From the NCBI GenBank assembly GCA_002702065.1, contig NZXX01000001.1:1488001-1552000 (forward strand): a stretch of 64,000 nt of DNA. Direction: 5' to 3'. Source of the stretch: Anaerolineaceae bacterium. Its GTDB lineage: Bacteria; Chloroflexota; Anaerolineae; Aggregatilineales; Phototrophicaceae. The notes beneath the pieces were generated by a model. That model ran no database searches. It was not told the DNA's origin and saw nothing but the letters and a program-made list of their open reading frames with translations. Positions within the stretch are counted from its first letter, which is position 1. The number at the start of each line of letters is the position of its first letter. Position numbers and translations under genes: made by a program. Shown in pieces: positions 34,632-44,140 of the stretch.

Positions 34632-36427
34632 ACATGCAGCAGGTGGCCGACAATATCTATCTGTTTCAAGACACATGCAACGTCTATGTGGTCTGCCGTG
34701 ATGAACGGGCCGTTCTGGTTGATTTCGGCAGCGGTGACGTACTCGATCATCTGGAAGCGATCGGCGTCCGTCATGTTCAGGCTGTCCTGATGACACACCA
34801 TCATCGTGACCAGGGGCAGGGATTGCCGCGGGCTGTCGAAGCGGGCATTCCGGTCTATGTGCCGCACACAGAGCAGGACTTGTTTCAGCATGTCGATGAG
34901 CATTGGCAGGCGCGTGAGATTGTTAACAATTACAATATGCGCCAGGATCGTTTTTCTCTGCTCCAATCTGTACCTATCGCCGGAACCTTGAAGGACTACG
35001 GCACTTTTTCTTTTGGTGATCACGCCTTCACGATCATTCCGACACCGGGCCATACTACCGGCTCGATCAGTTTATGGTTGGAGCAGGCGGGCCAGCGCAT
35101 CGCTTTTACCGGCGACTTGATTGCCGCGCCGGGCAAGGTCTGGAGTATGGCGGCGACGCAGTGGAGCTACAACGGCGCGGAAGGCGTCACGGCCAGTATC
35201 GCATCATTGCTGGACCTCAAGGACCGGCAGGCCGACTTACTGCTGCCCTCGCATGGTCACCCGATTGATGCGCCGGGGCCAGCTATCGACCTGCTAATGG
35301 AGCGTTTCAGTCGGTTATTACAGCTACGGGGCCAGAATCCGCGTTTGTTCGAACTGCGCGAGCAGCCCTATGAAGCGATTACGCCGCACCTGCTGCGCCA
35401 TCGAGCATCCATCGCGAACAGCTATGTGCTTCGATCCGACAGCGGTAAAGCTCTGATGATCGACTTTGGCTATGATTTCGTCACGGGTACTCCACTGGGC
35501 ACTGACCGCGCTTCACGACGGCCCTGGCTCTATACCATCCCCATGCTCAAACGACAGTTTGACATTGAACACGTTGACGTCGTGATGCCAACCCATTTCC
35601 ACGATGACCACGTCGCCGGCATCAACCTGCTGCGCGAGGTCGAAGGCACGCAGCATTGGGCGGCTGATCTCTTCGCCGGAATTCTCGAAGACCCGGCGCG
35701 ATACGATCTGCCCTGCCTGTGGTACGACCCGATTCCAGTCGATCGCCGGCTGCCACTGGAAACGCCGTTTCAGTGGGAAGAATACACGTTCACGCTCTAT
35801 CCATTGCCAGGGCACACCCGCTATGCGGTGGCTATCCATTTTGAAGTCGATGGCCATACGGTGCTGGCCACAGGCGATCAATATGCCGGCGAAAATGGTC
35901 TGGAAACCAATTACGTTTATCCCAACCGGTTCGAGTCTGGCGACTATGTCAAAAGTGCCGCACTCTACCAGCGGTTGCAGCCCGATCTCATCCTGACGGG
36001 TCACTGGCAGCCTTTTTGGGTGCCGGACAACTATTTCGAGCAGATTGAGTCTTTCGGTGCAGCACTCGAAAGCCTGCACAATGACCTGCTGCCTGATTTG
36101 CTCGATTTGGGGACCGAGGGTTTCCTGGCGCGAATCACGCCGTATCAGGCGTTTATCCGAGGTGGCTATACCATCGCGTACGAAATCGAGGTTCGCAATC
36201 CGTTTGATTATCGCGCCGAGGCAACGCTGCGCATGGTCGTCCCGTATGGATGGGAGGCCAGCGTGTTAGAGGGCGTATGGTTAGAACCACATGCTACTTG
36301 CATTATCGACTGCCAGGTCCAAGTGCCTGCCGGACTCTTGGAGAATCGGGCGCGAATCGCGGTTGACCTAAGTATTGACGGTCGGCGCTTTGGCCAACAG
36401 GCAGAAGCTCTGATTTCTTCACGATGA
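34628..36427 (+). CDS. Tandem metallo-beta-lactamase-fold protein
   Basis: The 599-residue protein has two MBL domains in one chain. Domain 1 (residues 1-230) has MTHHHRDQGQG where the last His of H-x-H-x-D-H is Gln (62), while PTPGHTTGS, FTGDLIA and PSHGHP keep the other ligands. Domain 2 (residues 255-500) has the complete motif PTHFHDDHVAG plus PLPGHTRYA, ATGDQYAGE and LTGHWQPF. A beta-rich C-terminal region of about 100 residues follows. Domain 2 is the likely active hydrolase, and domain 1 may be regulatory or mononuclear. TTG 34628 has GGAG six bases upstream and overlaps the preceding stop; ATG 34634 is the alternative. The operon encodes sugar import, but no substrate is clear. Confidence 0.82.
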   Translation: MNMQQVADNIYLFQDTCNVYVVCRDERAVLVDFGSGDVLDHLEAIGVRHVQAVLMTHHHRDQGQGLPRAVEAGIPVYVPHTEQDLFQHVDEHWQAREIVNNYNMRQDRFSLLQSVPIAGTLKDYGTFSFGDHAFTIIPTPGHTTGSISLWLEQAGQRIAFTGDLIAAPGKVWSMAATQWSYNGAEGVTASIASLLDLKDRQADLLLPSHGHPIDAPGPAIDLLMERFSRLLQLRGQNPRLFELREQPYEAITPHLLRHRASIANSYVLRSDSGKALMIDFGYDFVTGTPLGTDRASRRPWLYTIPMLKRQFDIEHVDVVMPTHFHDDHVAGINLLREVEGTQHWAADLFAGILEDPARYDLPCLWYDPIPVDRRLPLETPFQWEEYTFTLYPLPGHTRYAVAIHFEVDGHTVLATGDQYAGENGLETNYVYPNRFESGDYVKSAALYQRLQPDLILTGHWQPFWVPDNYFEQIESFGAALESLHNDLLPDLLDLGTEGFLARITPYQAFIRGGYTIAYEIEVRNPFDYRAEATLRMVVPYGWEASVLEGVWLEPHATCIIDCQVQVPAGLLENRARIAVDLSIDGRRFGQQAEALISSR

Positions 36428-36459
36428 ACCCGTATCCTTGTCCGCACCTCTTCCGATTG

Positions 36460-37944
36460 TTAACCGGATGCGCCGCTGTAGTAATCCTGAAGCAGGGGTA
36501 ATAATTTCAGATAACCTGTCTCATACAATTGTTGATAGCGCGAATGATTGTCCAGGTCAGGCTGAAAAATGCGGGCCGGCGGTTGCCTGACGGCTTGCAG
36601 CGCCGCTGTCACATCCGCATAGAGTCCGCAGCCGATTCCGGCGATGAGCGCTGCCCCAAGCAAGGTGGCTTCTTGCTGGGCCGGAACCACAACATCATGG
36701 CCATAGACATCAGCCTTAACCTGCAACCAGCCTGCATTTTGGGTGCCACCGCCAACCGCAACAACCTGCTTAATCGACCTGCTCAACAGGGCTTCGGCAA
36801 GCTGGCGGATGCGCGCCATTTCGAAGGCCGTACCTTCCAGAATCGCTTTGAGTATGTGAGCACGTCCGTGTTTGGCTGTCAGGCCGAGGAGCGATGCTCT
36901 GGCTGAACTATTGGCCGGCAAGATGCTGCCGCCTGCCAGAAAGGGGAAAAAGAGGATGCCGGTTGGCCCCGAAACTTGCGCCAGCAGGGTCTGCACCTCG
37001 TCATACGACAGCCCTTTGTCATTGAACTGCCCGCGCAGCCACTCAATCGAGCCGCCGGATGAGGATAACCCGCCGAGCCAGTAAAGCTGGTCGGGCAGTA
37101 CATGGCAGCCAAAGCTCAGTCCGGAGTCATACTCGGCTTGTCCAAACGAAACCGCCGCGTACGAACCCACCAGTGACTCTGCTGTGCCCATTGAATCGAG
37201 CACAGCGGCTGAGGCGGAGTCGCCAAGCGTCGTGACTGCGCAGATATGATCGTGTCCCGCGACGCAGACAGGCGTTCCTGCTGCCAGCAAGCCATCTCCC
37301 CGGGCAGGCAGCATAGTCCCCGATGGTCGCACCGGCGGGAACAAATCCGGGCTAAGACCAAGCTCACGCAGCAGGGATGTCTTCCAGCGCCGGTCCTGTA
37401 TGTCATAGGCGAACGTTCGCCCAGCCAGCGAGTAATCCGTGATGAACTGGCCGGTCAGGCGATAAACGATGTAATCGGCAGCGGAGAGCCAGACACTGTT
37501 CGTCAGCTGTGCGGGATCGACTTGCTTGAGCCACATCAGTTTGGCGAGGCTGCATTTGAAGCTGGGGCGGATTCCGCTTGTCTGAAAACCGGCCATCCCG
37601 CCTGCGACTGCTTCCAATATCTCGGCCTGTGCTTGAGCCGATGTGTTAAACCAGGGCAGCATGGCTGTTCGTGGCGTGCCTGACTGGCGGTCGATGAGCA
37701 GTCCCGTTTCGGCCATACTCGCCACAGCTACGCCAGCGATTTCATTGGGGGGAGCCTCCGCAATGGCATCAGCCACAACCTGTGCAGTTGCTTGCCAGAT
37801 CGCCTCTGGATCAAAAAAATAGCCATAGGCGGGGTCCTGAAAGCGCGGCGTCGCAATGGTGGCGATATTCAGCAAAATGCCACGTTCATCAAAAAGGGCC
37901 GCCTTGCAATGGGTGGTGCCAATATCAATGCCGAGCAGGTTCAT
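36460..37944 (-). CDS. FGGY-family carbohydrate kinase
   Basis: The 494-residue kinase has the N-terminal phosphate motif LLGIDIGTTHCKAALFDE, a central GLSSSGGSIEWLRGQF and the ATP-site signature VAVGGGTQNAGWLQVKADVYG. It phosphorylates an imported monosaccharide or polyol; the exact substrate (xylulose, rhamnulose, ribulose or gluconate types) is not resolvable by eye. I start at the ATG at 37944, since the longer frame lacks family similarity. It is encoded after the binding-protein gene of the RbsABC-type operon and tail to tail with the MBL protein gene. Confidence 0.92.
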   Translation of the reverse strand: MNLLGIDIGTTHCKAALFDERGILLNIATIATPRFQDPAYGYFFDPEAIWQATAQVVADAIAEAPPNEIAGVAVASMAETGLLIDRQSGTPRTAMLPWFNTSAQAQAEILEAVAGGMAGFQTSGIRPSFKCSLAKLMWLKQVDPAQLTNSVWLSAADYIVYRLTGQFITDYSLAGRTFAYDIQDRRWKTSLLRELGLSPDLFPPVRPSGTMLPARGDGLLAAGTPVCVAGHDHICAVTTLGDSASAAVLDSMGTAESLVGSYAAVSFGQAEYDSGLSFGCHVLPDQLYWLGGLSSSGGSIEWLRGQFNDKGLSYDEVQTLLAQVSGPTGILFFPFLAGGSILPANSSARASLLGLTAKHGRAHILKAILEGTAFEMARIRQLAEALLSRSIKQVVAVGGGTQNAGWLQVKADVYGHDVVVPAQQEATLLGAALIAGIGCGLYADVTAALQAVRQPPARIFQPDLDNHSRYQQLYETGYLKLLPLLQDYYSGASG

Positions 37945-38193
37945 GGACGAGCTTTCGAGTTCTGCATGTTGAGTATTTTCTGCCGTAACGGCCTCCAATG
38001 CGGGACCGCATTCATTTTCAGATCTATTGGAATAGTCTACCTGCCCATCGAAGTGCTGACGAATACCGTTTTCTGTCCAGCACGAATTGAGCAAGCCGAG
38101 ATTTTTCGACAATTGCGGGATGCGTACGAAGGTTGGGGTTTTAAGAATTTGGGGATTTCTGCTAATCCGATAGCGACTCTGTCGAGCGAAGGG

Positions 38194-38217
38194 AAGGGGG
38201 AGCCGAAACTCCCCCTT
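38194..38217 (-). other. Strong hairpin after the RbsB-type binding-protein gene
   Basis: AAGGGGGAG (38194-38202) is perfectly complementary to CTCCCCCTT (38209-38217) around a six-base loop. It starts 14 bases after the stop on the minus strand. With no clear T tract, it is likely an mRNA-stabilising or partial terminator element before the kinase gene. Confidence 0.6.
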
Positions 38218-38230
38218 GGTGCTTTTTAGC

Positions 38231-39403
38231 CTAGAAGTCGAAGTCGCCGATATTGTCGATGTTGAAAATGAAGGGTGGGCCAAGCAAAACTTCGCTGCCG
38301 TTGACGATCTGAAGCTCACCCAGGCGACCCGCCATTACCGACGTGTCTCCCGGCTGCAACTCCCCGTCAATCATCGCGCGCATGACGTACACTGCCGCGT
38401 AACCCAGGTCAATCGGGTTCCAGAGGACGACCGATTCGACACATTCCGCTTCAACATAGTCACGCATCGCATTGGGTGTGGCCAGCCCGATGACGGAAAC
38501 TTCGCCGCACAAACCAGCCTGTGTGACAGCATCGGCAGAAGCTGGCGTCGCAACGCTGGTCATGCCGAACAGGGCGTCCAGGTCATCGCCATAAGCGTTG
38601 ATGAGGTTGGTCGCCTGATTGAACGACAGGACGGAATCTTCCTGTGCCTCAACCGTTTCCAGCCACGTCAGTTCCGGGAAGCATTCGCTGGCATATGCCC
38701 ACATTTCAGCAATCCAGCGCGCCTGGTTCGGGGTGGTAAAGGTGGATGTCACGATACCAAAGCTGGCATCTGGGCCTTGTTCAATCGCCAGACGATCAAT
38801 CATTGCTTTCGCAATGCCGTTGAATTCAGCCTGATTCACGAACCAGTTACGAGCATCGGGGACAGAGTTGGCGTCATAGCCGACAACGTAAATGCCTTCT
38901 TCCAGCGCGCGGCGCAGCACCGGGGCGATGGCAACCGGATCGTTCGCGGCGAAAAGCACGCCGTCCACGCCCTGGGTGATATAGTTGTCGACAACCGCGA
39001 TCTGGTCATCAATGTTGGCTTCGGTTGGCGCATCGGTGGTCACCGAGACGTTGCCCAGTTCTTCAGCCGCCTGCTGTTGGCCGAGCGTTGTGGCAGCGAA
39101 ATAACCGATACCGATCAACTTGGGAACGTCAACCAGCACTATGTCCTGACCGGCCAGATCAGGGGGATCAACCGGGAGCGCACCGTCGTATTCCGGCATC
39201 TCCATGTCGGTTTCCATGTCGCCTTCCGCGCTTTCGTCGGCTTCCACCGGCATGCCATCTTCACCGAGCACGAGGCAGCCAAGTGGGTTGACATCAAGGT
39301 CATCAGCGCCATCCCAGCGGTCTTGGTCCTGGGCCATAACGGGGCTGATCAAAAGGGCTAGGATCAACGCAGATGCAAATAATTGACTAAGTTTCGAGGA
39401 CAT
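38231..39403 (-). CDS. Sugar ABC transporter substrate-binding protein (RbsB/RhaS-like)
   Basis: The 390-residue exported protein has a Sec signal (LFASALILALLISPVMAQ). A linker of about 50 residues is rich in Glu, Asp and Met (ESAEGDMETDMEMPEYDG). The Peripla_BP_4 fold follows: VLVDVPKLIGIGYFAATTLG, QGVDGVLFAANDPVAIAPVL, YVVGYDANSVPD and DALFGMTSVATPASADAV. Overall layout recalls RhaS and LsrB-type binding proteins. AAGGAG sits seven bases before the ATG. The acidic linker is unusual for this family and may tether the domain away from the membrane or cell wall. Confidence 0.9.
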   Translation of the reverse strand: MSSKLSQLFASALILALLISPVMAQDQDRWDGADDLDVNPLGCLVLGEDGMPVEADESAEGDMETDMEMPEYDGALPVDPPDLAGQDIVLVDVPKLIGIGYFAATTLGQQQAAEELGNVSVTTDAPTEANIDDQIAVVDNYITQGVDGVLFAANDPVAIAPVLRRALEEGIYVVGYDANSVPDARNWFVNQAEFNGIAKAMIDRLAIEQGPDASFGIVTSTFTTPNQARWIAEMWAYASECFPELTWLETVEAQEDSVLSFNQATNLINAYGDDLDALFGMTSVATPASADAVTQAGLCGEVSVIGLATPNAMRDYVEAECVESVVLWNPIDLGYAAVYVMRAMIDGELQPGDTSVMAGRLGELQIVNGSEVLLGPPFIFNIDNIGDFDF

Positions 39404-39508
39404 TGCATCACTCCTTCTTTTCACTAAAAAGAACAACTAATAAATCTGGGTCGATGACTTCCTGGATGGTGGACAACCTCCTTTCTGCACTGACTTTACG
39501 AATTCGGG

Positions 39509-40504
39509 TTATGTCTGCCGCCTGCCCTGAATGAAATTGTTAACCAGGATCGACGTGATCAGCACGATACCAATGACGATAATTGATGCATCACTGGTCA
39601 CCCCGGCAAGCGAAAGACCATTCTTTAGTAGCTGGATCAGCACCACGCCAATGACGGTCCCGGCGATGCTGCCTGTCCCACCAAAGATACTGGTACCGCC
39701 CAAAACGACAGCGGCGATGACATCCAGCTCAATACCGGAACCCATATCGGAACGGGTGGTCGTAAAACGTGAAACAAATATCCACCCGGCGATCCCGGCC
39801 ATCAAACCGGAATAACTGTAGATTATGAGCTTGTAACGGTTAACTGGCAAGCCAGAGAACCGTGCGCCTACTTCGTTATTTCCAATCGCATATAACGCAC
39901 GGCCAAGAATTGTACGCGATAAAATGATGGCCGAAATGATGATGGCGACGATGAGTAACCACAATTGAGTCGGCACACCGAGGATTTCACCCTGGCCGAG
40001 TTCGTAGAAAGATTCCGGATAACCGCGTACCGAGCGCGACTCGCTGATGCCTTCCGCCAGACCGCGATAAAGGGCCAGCGTTGCAAGCGTCATGATGAGC
40101 GGTGGTACGCCCACACGTACAATAAAAAGCCCGTTCAGAAAGCCCGCCAGTGTCGCTATCGAAATTGCAAAGACGACAGCCAGTTCCAGCGGAAATCCCC
40201 AGTTCTGCCAGGCATGCCCCAGCAGAATCGCCGTGAGGCCGAGAATAGAGCCAACGGACAGGTCGATACCACCGGTAATGATGATGAATGTCATTGGCAG
40301 GGCGATCAGGCCAACTTCGGCGAGAAAACGCCCCTGATTCAGCAGATTGCTGGGCGTGAAGAACGTATTGGATGACACGGCTAGCACGACAATCGTGATG
40401 AGCATAATTATAAACAGGACACCAGCCTGACTGAGTGCCAGATCACGCAGGCGCGATGTCAGTGTCGTCGCTGGTGGTGAAGTCTGGGTTTGATTGACGG
40501 CCAT
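39509..40504 (-). CDS. Sugar ABC transporter permease (RbsC-like)
   Basis: The 331-residue inner-membrane protein has eight to ten helices. Signature segments are FIIITGGIDLSVGSILGLTAI and AAVVLGGTSIFGGTGSIAGTVIGV, the RbsC/BPD_transp_2 motifs. GGGAGAGC precedes the ATG. It is the second of two permeases, which probably form a heterodimer. Confidence 0.93.
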   Translation of the reverse strand: MAVNQTQTSPPATTLTSRLRDLALSQAGVLFIIMLITIVVLAVSSNTFFTPSNLLNQGRFLAEVGLIALPMTFIIITGGIDLSVGSILGLTAILLGHAWQNWGFPLELAVVFAISIATLAGFLNGLFIVRVGVPPLIMTLATLALYRGLAEGISESRSVRGYPESFYELGQGEILGVPTQLWLLIVAIIISAIILSRTILGRALYAIGNNEVGARFSGLPVNRYKLIIYSYSGLMAGIAGWIFVSRFTTTRSDMGSGIELDVIAAVVLGGTSIFGGTGSIAGTVIGVVLIQLLKNGLSLAGVTSDASIIVIGIVLITSILVNNFIQGRRQT

Positions 40505-40525
40505 AGCGTTTGCTCTCCCGGTCGA

Positions 40526-41944
40526 TTAGACGCGCTGACGTCTGCGACGGATAAGATCAACAAGTACAGTTATCAGAATGAGCGTTCCACGAATCGCCTG
40601 AGCCCAGAACTGCGAAACCTGGACAAATACCAGCGATGACTGGATGGCATTCAGCAGGATGGCGGCCAGTGTCGAGCCAATGACTGTGCCTGTACCGCCG
40701 AGGATGCTGACCCCCCCGACGACGGACGCCGTAATGATAACGAGTTCAAGCGCGGGTGGCGGCGTTGCCTGGATAATGGTGAGCTGGGTGGCGTACATCA
40801 CGCTGGCAATACCGGCGAAAACACCATTCAGAATAAACGCCTGCATGACGATGCGTCTTTCTGATAATCCCGACAGGCGCGCTGCCTCTTTGTTGCCGCC
40901 AAACGCATAAAACGAGCGTCCAGTTGCGCTGTAACGCAACCACAGCGCCGCGAGTGCCGTCAGGACAACCATGATGATGATGGTGATGGGGATGCCTGCG
41001 GGGCGCTGCTGGGCCAGGAAAAAAGCCTCCGGTAAATCGGTCACGCGTTCACCGGCACGCCAGAGTATCAGAATACCCTTCAGGATACTGAGCATGCCCA
41101 GTGTTACCACGATGGACGGCACACGCAGGTAGGAGACGATAAAGCCCAGAAATGCGCCGAACAGGCCGCCGAGGATCAGAGGGGCTATCCAGCCGACCCA
41201 TACTGGTTGACCGCCATCGACAACGAGACTACCGCTTACCACCGCTAACAGGCCGATCAATGACCCTACCGAGATGTCAATATTGCCGGTGATGATGACC
41301 ATCGACATGCCAATCGCGGCGACAGCAATGTAGGCATTGCCCGCCAGAATCTGGGTGATGTTGCGTTCGGCGAGGTAACGCGGATTGGAAAAGCCGACGA
41401 TGATAAAAATCGCGATCAACCCGATCAGCAGCACACTTTCCTGATTACCCAGCAGCTGTGATAGTTGATACTGGCGGATTGTTGCCCGCTGGCGTGGGAT
41501 CGCCACCTGTAGCACCGCCAGCCCACACAACGCGAACATTGCCCAGAAGGCTGGCCCCATTGCACTGAGATAAGCAGCCTCCTCAGCAGCCAGATAATGC
41601 CTGAAGAAGATCACGAAATACAGCAGAGCGAGCATTCCGGATGCGGCAATCAACACGGCGATGGCTCGTGAAACCTGCGGGACAAGAACATTCCAGACGC
41701 CGAGTAACAGGATAGCGGCGGATGCCACAGGGATCAGTTCGAGGCCGTTCGTCTCAATATCGAATTCGTTGTTGCCGCGCTCAGCCGTGAGGACACGGGC
41801 GGTGGTTGGGCCAAGTTCAGGCTGATGCACAAACGGCAGTACAAAATATGCACCGAGCATCAGCACCGCTAGGACGATACCGGCAAAGTGAATTGGCTTC
41901 AGGGCAATATCTGCTTGTTTGGATGTGGTTGCGATAGCGGTCAT
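40526..41944 (-). CDS. Sugar ABC transporter permease (RbsC-like, extended N-terminus)
   Basis: The 472-residue permease carries the same motifs as its partner (MVIITGNIDISVGSLIGLLAV and ASVVGGVSILGGTGTVIGSTL). About 150 extra N-terminal residues contain a further four hydrophobic segments (IHFAGIVLAVLMLGAYFVLP, VASAAILLLGVWNV, AIAVLIAASGMLALLYFVIFF and AFWAMFALCGLAVLQVAI). An extended N-terminus of this kind is seen in some XylH and MglC members. It overlaps the ATPase gene by four bases. Confidence 0.92.
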   Translation of the reverse strand: MTAIATTSKQADIALKPIHFAGIVLAVLMLGAYFVLPFVHQPELGPTTARVLTAERGNNEFDIETNGLELIPVASAAILLLGVWNVLVPQVSRAIAVLIAASGMLALLYFVIFFRHYLAAEEAAYLSAMGPAFWAMFALCGLAVLQVAIPRQRATIRQYQLSQLLGNQESVLLIGLIAIFIIVGFSNPRYLAERNITQILAGNAYIAVAAIGMSMVIITGNIDISVGSLIGLLAVVSGSLVVDGGQPVWVGWIAPLILGGLFGAFLGFIVSYLRVPSIVVTLGMLSILKGILILWRAGERVTDLPEAFFLAQQRPAGIPITIIIMVVLTALAALWLRYSATGRSFYAFGGNKEAARLSGLSERRIVMQAFILNGVFAGIASVMYATQLTIIQATPPPALELVIITASVVGGVSILGGTGTVIGSTLAAILLNAIQSSLVFVQVSQFWAQAIRGTLILITVLVDLIRRRRQRV

Positions 41945-43503
41945 GGCGTCGCGCTTTCTGTCGGAGCAGGCTGGGTTTGATCTGCATTGCCATTAAGTAG
42001 CTGCTCACTCATCATGGCTGTGCCGACCACTGCCTGATTTGCCTCATCGCGACTGAACTCGGCTGCGATACGTCCATGCCGCATGACAAGTACCCGGTCA
42101 CTCATGCCCAGTATTTCTGGCAGCTCGCTGGAGATCATCAGAATGGCCAGGCCGCGTTCGGCAGCAAGCTGGCTCATCAGGCGGTGAATTTCCGCCTTGG
42201 CACCGACATCTACCCCGCGCGTTGGTTCGTCCATAATCAGAATCTTCGGCGCACTTGCCAGCCATTTACTGACGACAACCTTTTGCTGGTTGCCGCCGGA
42301 AAGTTTGTTCACGATCTGTTCTGGCCCGGTGGCGCGGATATTCAACTGTTCGATGGCGTTTTGCGCAAACTGACGTTCGCGTTTACGGCTGATGAAGTAA
42401 TTGTCGGATACCTCTTTAAGCACAGCCATGGTGGTGTTTTCACGCAGGGTCATCTCTTTCACGAGTCCCTGCAATCCACGATCTTCTGGTAGATACGCGA
42501 TGCCGTGAGCAACCGCATCCGATGGATGGCTGATGTGAACGCGCTTGCCGTTGACAAAAATCTGACCCGATTGCAGCGGCAAAACGCCGAAGATCGCCTG
42601 GGCAGTCTCACTGCGGCCTGATCCCACCAGCCCTGCCATCCCGACGATCTCGCCGGCCCGCACGCTAAATGAAACATCCCGCGTATCCGGTTCGCGCGTG
42701 AGATTTTTTACTTCCAGTACAACATCACCAATTTGCGACTCCATTTTGGGGAACAGATTGTCAATCGTGCGCCCGACCATCATGTTAATGAGTTCACTTT
42801 CGCTGGTGTCGCTGACCTGCTGCGTGCCAATGTAGGTGCCGTCGCGCAGAACGGTAACACGATCCGCCAGATCAAAGACTTCCTGCAACCGGTGGCTGAT
42901 ATAGACAATGCCCACACCCCTTTCGCGGAGCAGTTGCACAATTGTAAACAACCGTTCGACGTCACTTTCCGTCAGCGCGGCAGTCGGCTCGTCCATGATT
43001 AGGATACGGGCATTGAGGGAGAGCGCTTTGGCAATTTCAACACGCTGGCGGTTGCCAACATTCAGGGTGCCCACTTTGCGCCGGACATCGAGGTCGTGGA
43101 TATTGAGTTCAGCCAGGAGTTCAAGCGCCCGTTCCTCCATCGTTCGCCAGTCCACGACATCCACGAAGCCGATGCGTCGCTTTGGTGCGTGACCCATAAA
43201 GATATTTTCGGCAACGGTGAGTTCCGGATACAGGCCGAGTTCCTGATAAATGGTGGCGATGCCATGCTCCTGTGCCTCACGGGGGTTGCTGAAGCTGACA
43301 AGCTTGTCATCGAGCCGCATCGTACCGGCTTCGGGTCGATGAACACCAGCGATGACCTTGATGAGGGTTGATTTGCCCGCTCCGTTTTCGCCTAAAAGCG
43401 CGTGTACTTCGCCCGGATACATATCGAATGTCACGTCTTTAAGGGCATAAACACCGGGGAAGTGTTTGTTGATGCCCTCCAGCACCAATATAGGTTCTTT
43501 CAT
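41941..43503 (-). CDS. Sugar ABC transporter ATPase (RbsA/MglA-like, double domain)
   Basis: The 520-residue protein has two nucleotide-binding halves. The first has Walker A GENGAGKSTLIK and Walker B ILIMDEPTAAL, with LNVGNRQRVEIAKAL as its signature. The second has the degenerate P-loop GLVGSGRSETAQ, signature LSGGNQQKVVVSKWL and Walker B ILIMDEPTRGVDVG, as in RbsA, MglA and XylG. I use the ATG at 43503, preceded by AGGAAAAAG. It powers the two RbsC-like permeases and is first in the operon. Confidence 0.94.
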   Translation of the reverse strand: MKEPILVLEGINKHFPGVYALKDVTFDMYPGEVHALLGENGAGKSTLIKVIAGVHRPEAGTMRLDDKLVSFSNPREAQEHGIATIYQELGLYPELTVAENIFMGHAPKRRIGFVDVVDWRTMEERALELLAELNIHDLDVRRKVGTLNVGNRQRVEIAKALSLNARILIMDEPTAALTESDVERLFTIVQLLRERGVGIVYISHRLQEVFDLADRVTVLRDGTYIGTQQVSDTSESELINMMVGRTIDNLFPKMESQIGDVVLEVKNLTREPDTRDVSFSVRAGEIVGMAGLVGSGRSETAQAIFGVLPLQSGQIFVNGKRVHISHPSDAVAHGIAYLPEDRGLQGLVKEMTLRENTTMAVLKEVSDNYFISRKRERQFAQNAIEQLNIRATGPEQIVNKLSGGNQQKVVVSKWLASAPKILIMDEPTRGVDVGAKAEIHRLMSQLAAERGLAILMISSELPEILGMSDRVLVMRHGRIAAEFSRDEANQAVVGTAMMSEQLLNGNADQTQPAPTESATP

Positions 43504-43910
43504 GAAATCTTTTTCCTGAAACCTGTGTCCCAATTTCTATTTATGCAGACATTTCCCGATTAGCGAGCGCTGATTGATTAGATGTTTTGGCGCCTATCTG
43601 GAAATGCTCAGGTGTTGCTTGTGGCGCAGACCCATTTTGCGGCGCACGGGTAAATGCTGAAACCCGTGATGCATATCTCATCCACTGACCAACCATTGCT
43701 GTCGAGCGTCTGTCCAAGAAGGTTGAAAAGGGCCGTTGCTGCTTAGAGGTTGAGGCATAGAAAGTAACTTCCATTTTAGTCAATTAATCTTTTGTTTGTC
43801 GTATTATAGCCAATATTGCAGCAAATGACCGTAATACGATGAAGGTCGGCGCATCAAAATGATCAGGCGAATGTGAAAAGATCCATCACCGTGTGGCATG
43901 TTCGCTTTTT
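43504..43910 (-). promoter_or_regulatory. Long leader of the RbsABC-type operon
   Basis: No credible gene is visible in this gap. On the minus strand a perfect TATAAT occurs at 43808-43803, but no good -35 lies upstream. If it is used, the 5' leader is about 300 bases. A frame of 80 codons (43541-43783, minus) has no recognisable features. Confidence 0.35.
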
Positions 43911-43937
43911 AACGAAAATTGCCCCGCAGTGGGGCGA
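43911..43937 (-). terminator. Terminator for the CHASE4 kinase / response regulator operon
   Basis: GCCCC (43921-43925) pairs with GGGGC (43931-43935) around GCAGT. On the minus strand AATTTTCGTT follows the stem. Confidence 0.65.
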
Positions 43938-43955
43938 TGGGCTGGATAGCTTTGG

Positions 43956-44029
43956 ATAGCCTACCGAGGGTGTCTATCTGTTACCTGATTTTTCTATCAG
44001 AGTGATAGGTGCCTGCTTCGGTAGGCTAT
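43956..44029. repeat. Long nested inverted-repeat structure
   Basis: ATAGCCTACCGA (43956-43967) and TCGGTAGGCTAT (44018-44029) form a perfect 12-base-pair outer stem. Inside, CTATC pairs with GATAG, and CTGAT pairs with ATCAG around TTTTCT. The 74-base element lies in the 3' region after the response-regulator gene, before the terminator. It may be a structured RNA, a processing site or a protein target. Confidence 0.55.
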
Positions 44030-44140
44030 ATGTGTGGATATAAGGGGTTCAAAGCATTCAGTCGGTACCCTGCATGAAAATAGCCGAGATGACCAACACG
44101 GCTGTCTCAGGGAGACGACGTGTGTCGACCGCAGACGATA

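Noticed and set aside
38216..39361. 381-codon plus-strand open frame opposite the RbsB-type receptor
   Set aside because: The opposite strand encodes a signal peptide and a full binding-protein fold; this frame has no recognisable pattern.
43541..43783. 80-codon minus-strand frame in the leader of the RbsABC-type operon
   Set aside because: No family pattern, unusual composition and no good ribosome site; treated as leader sequence.
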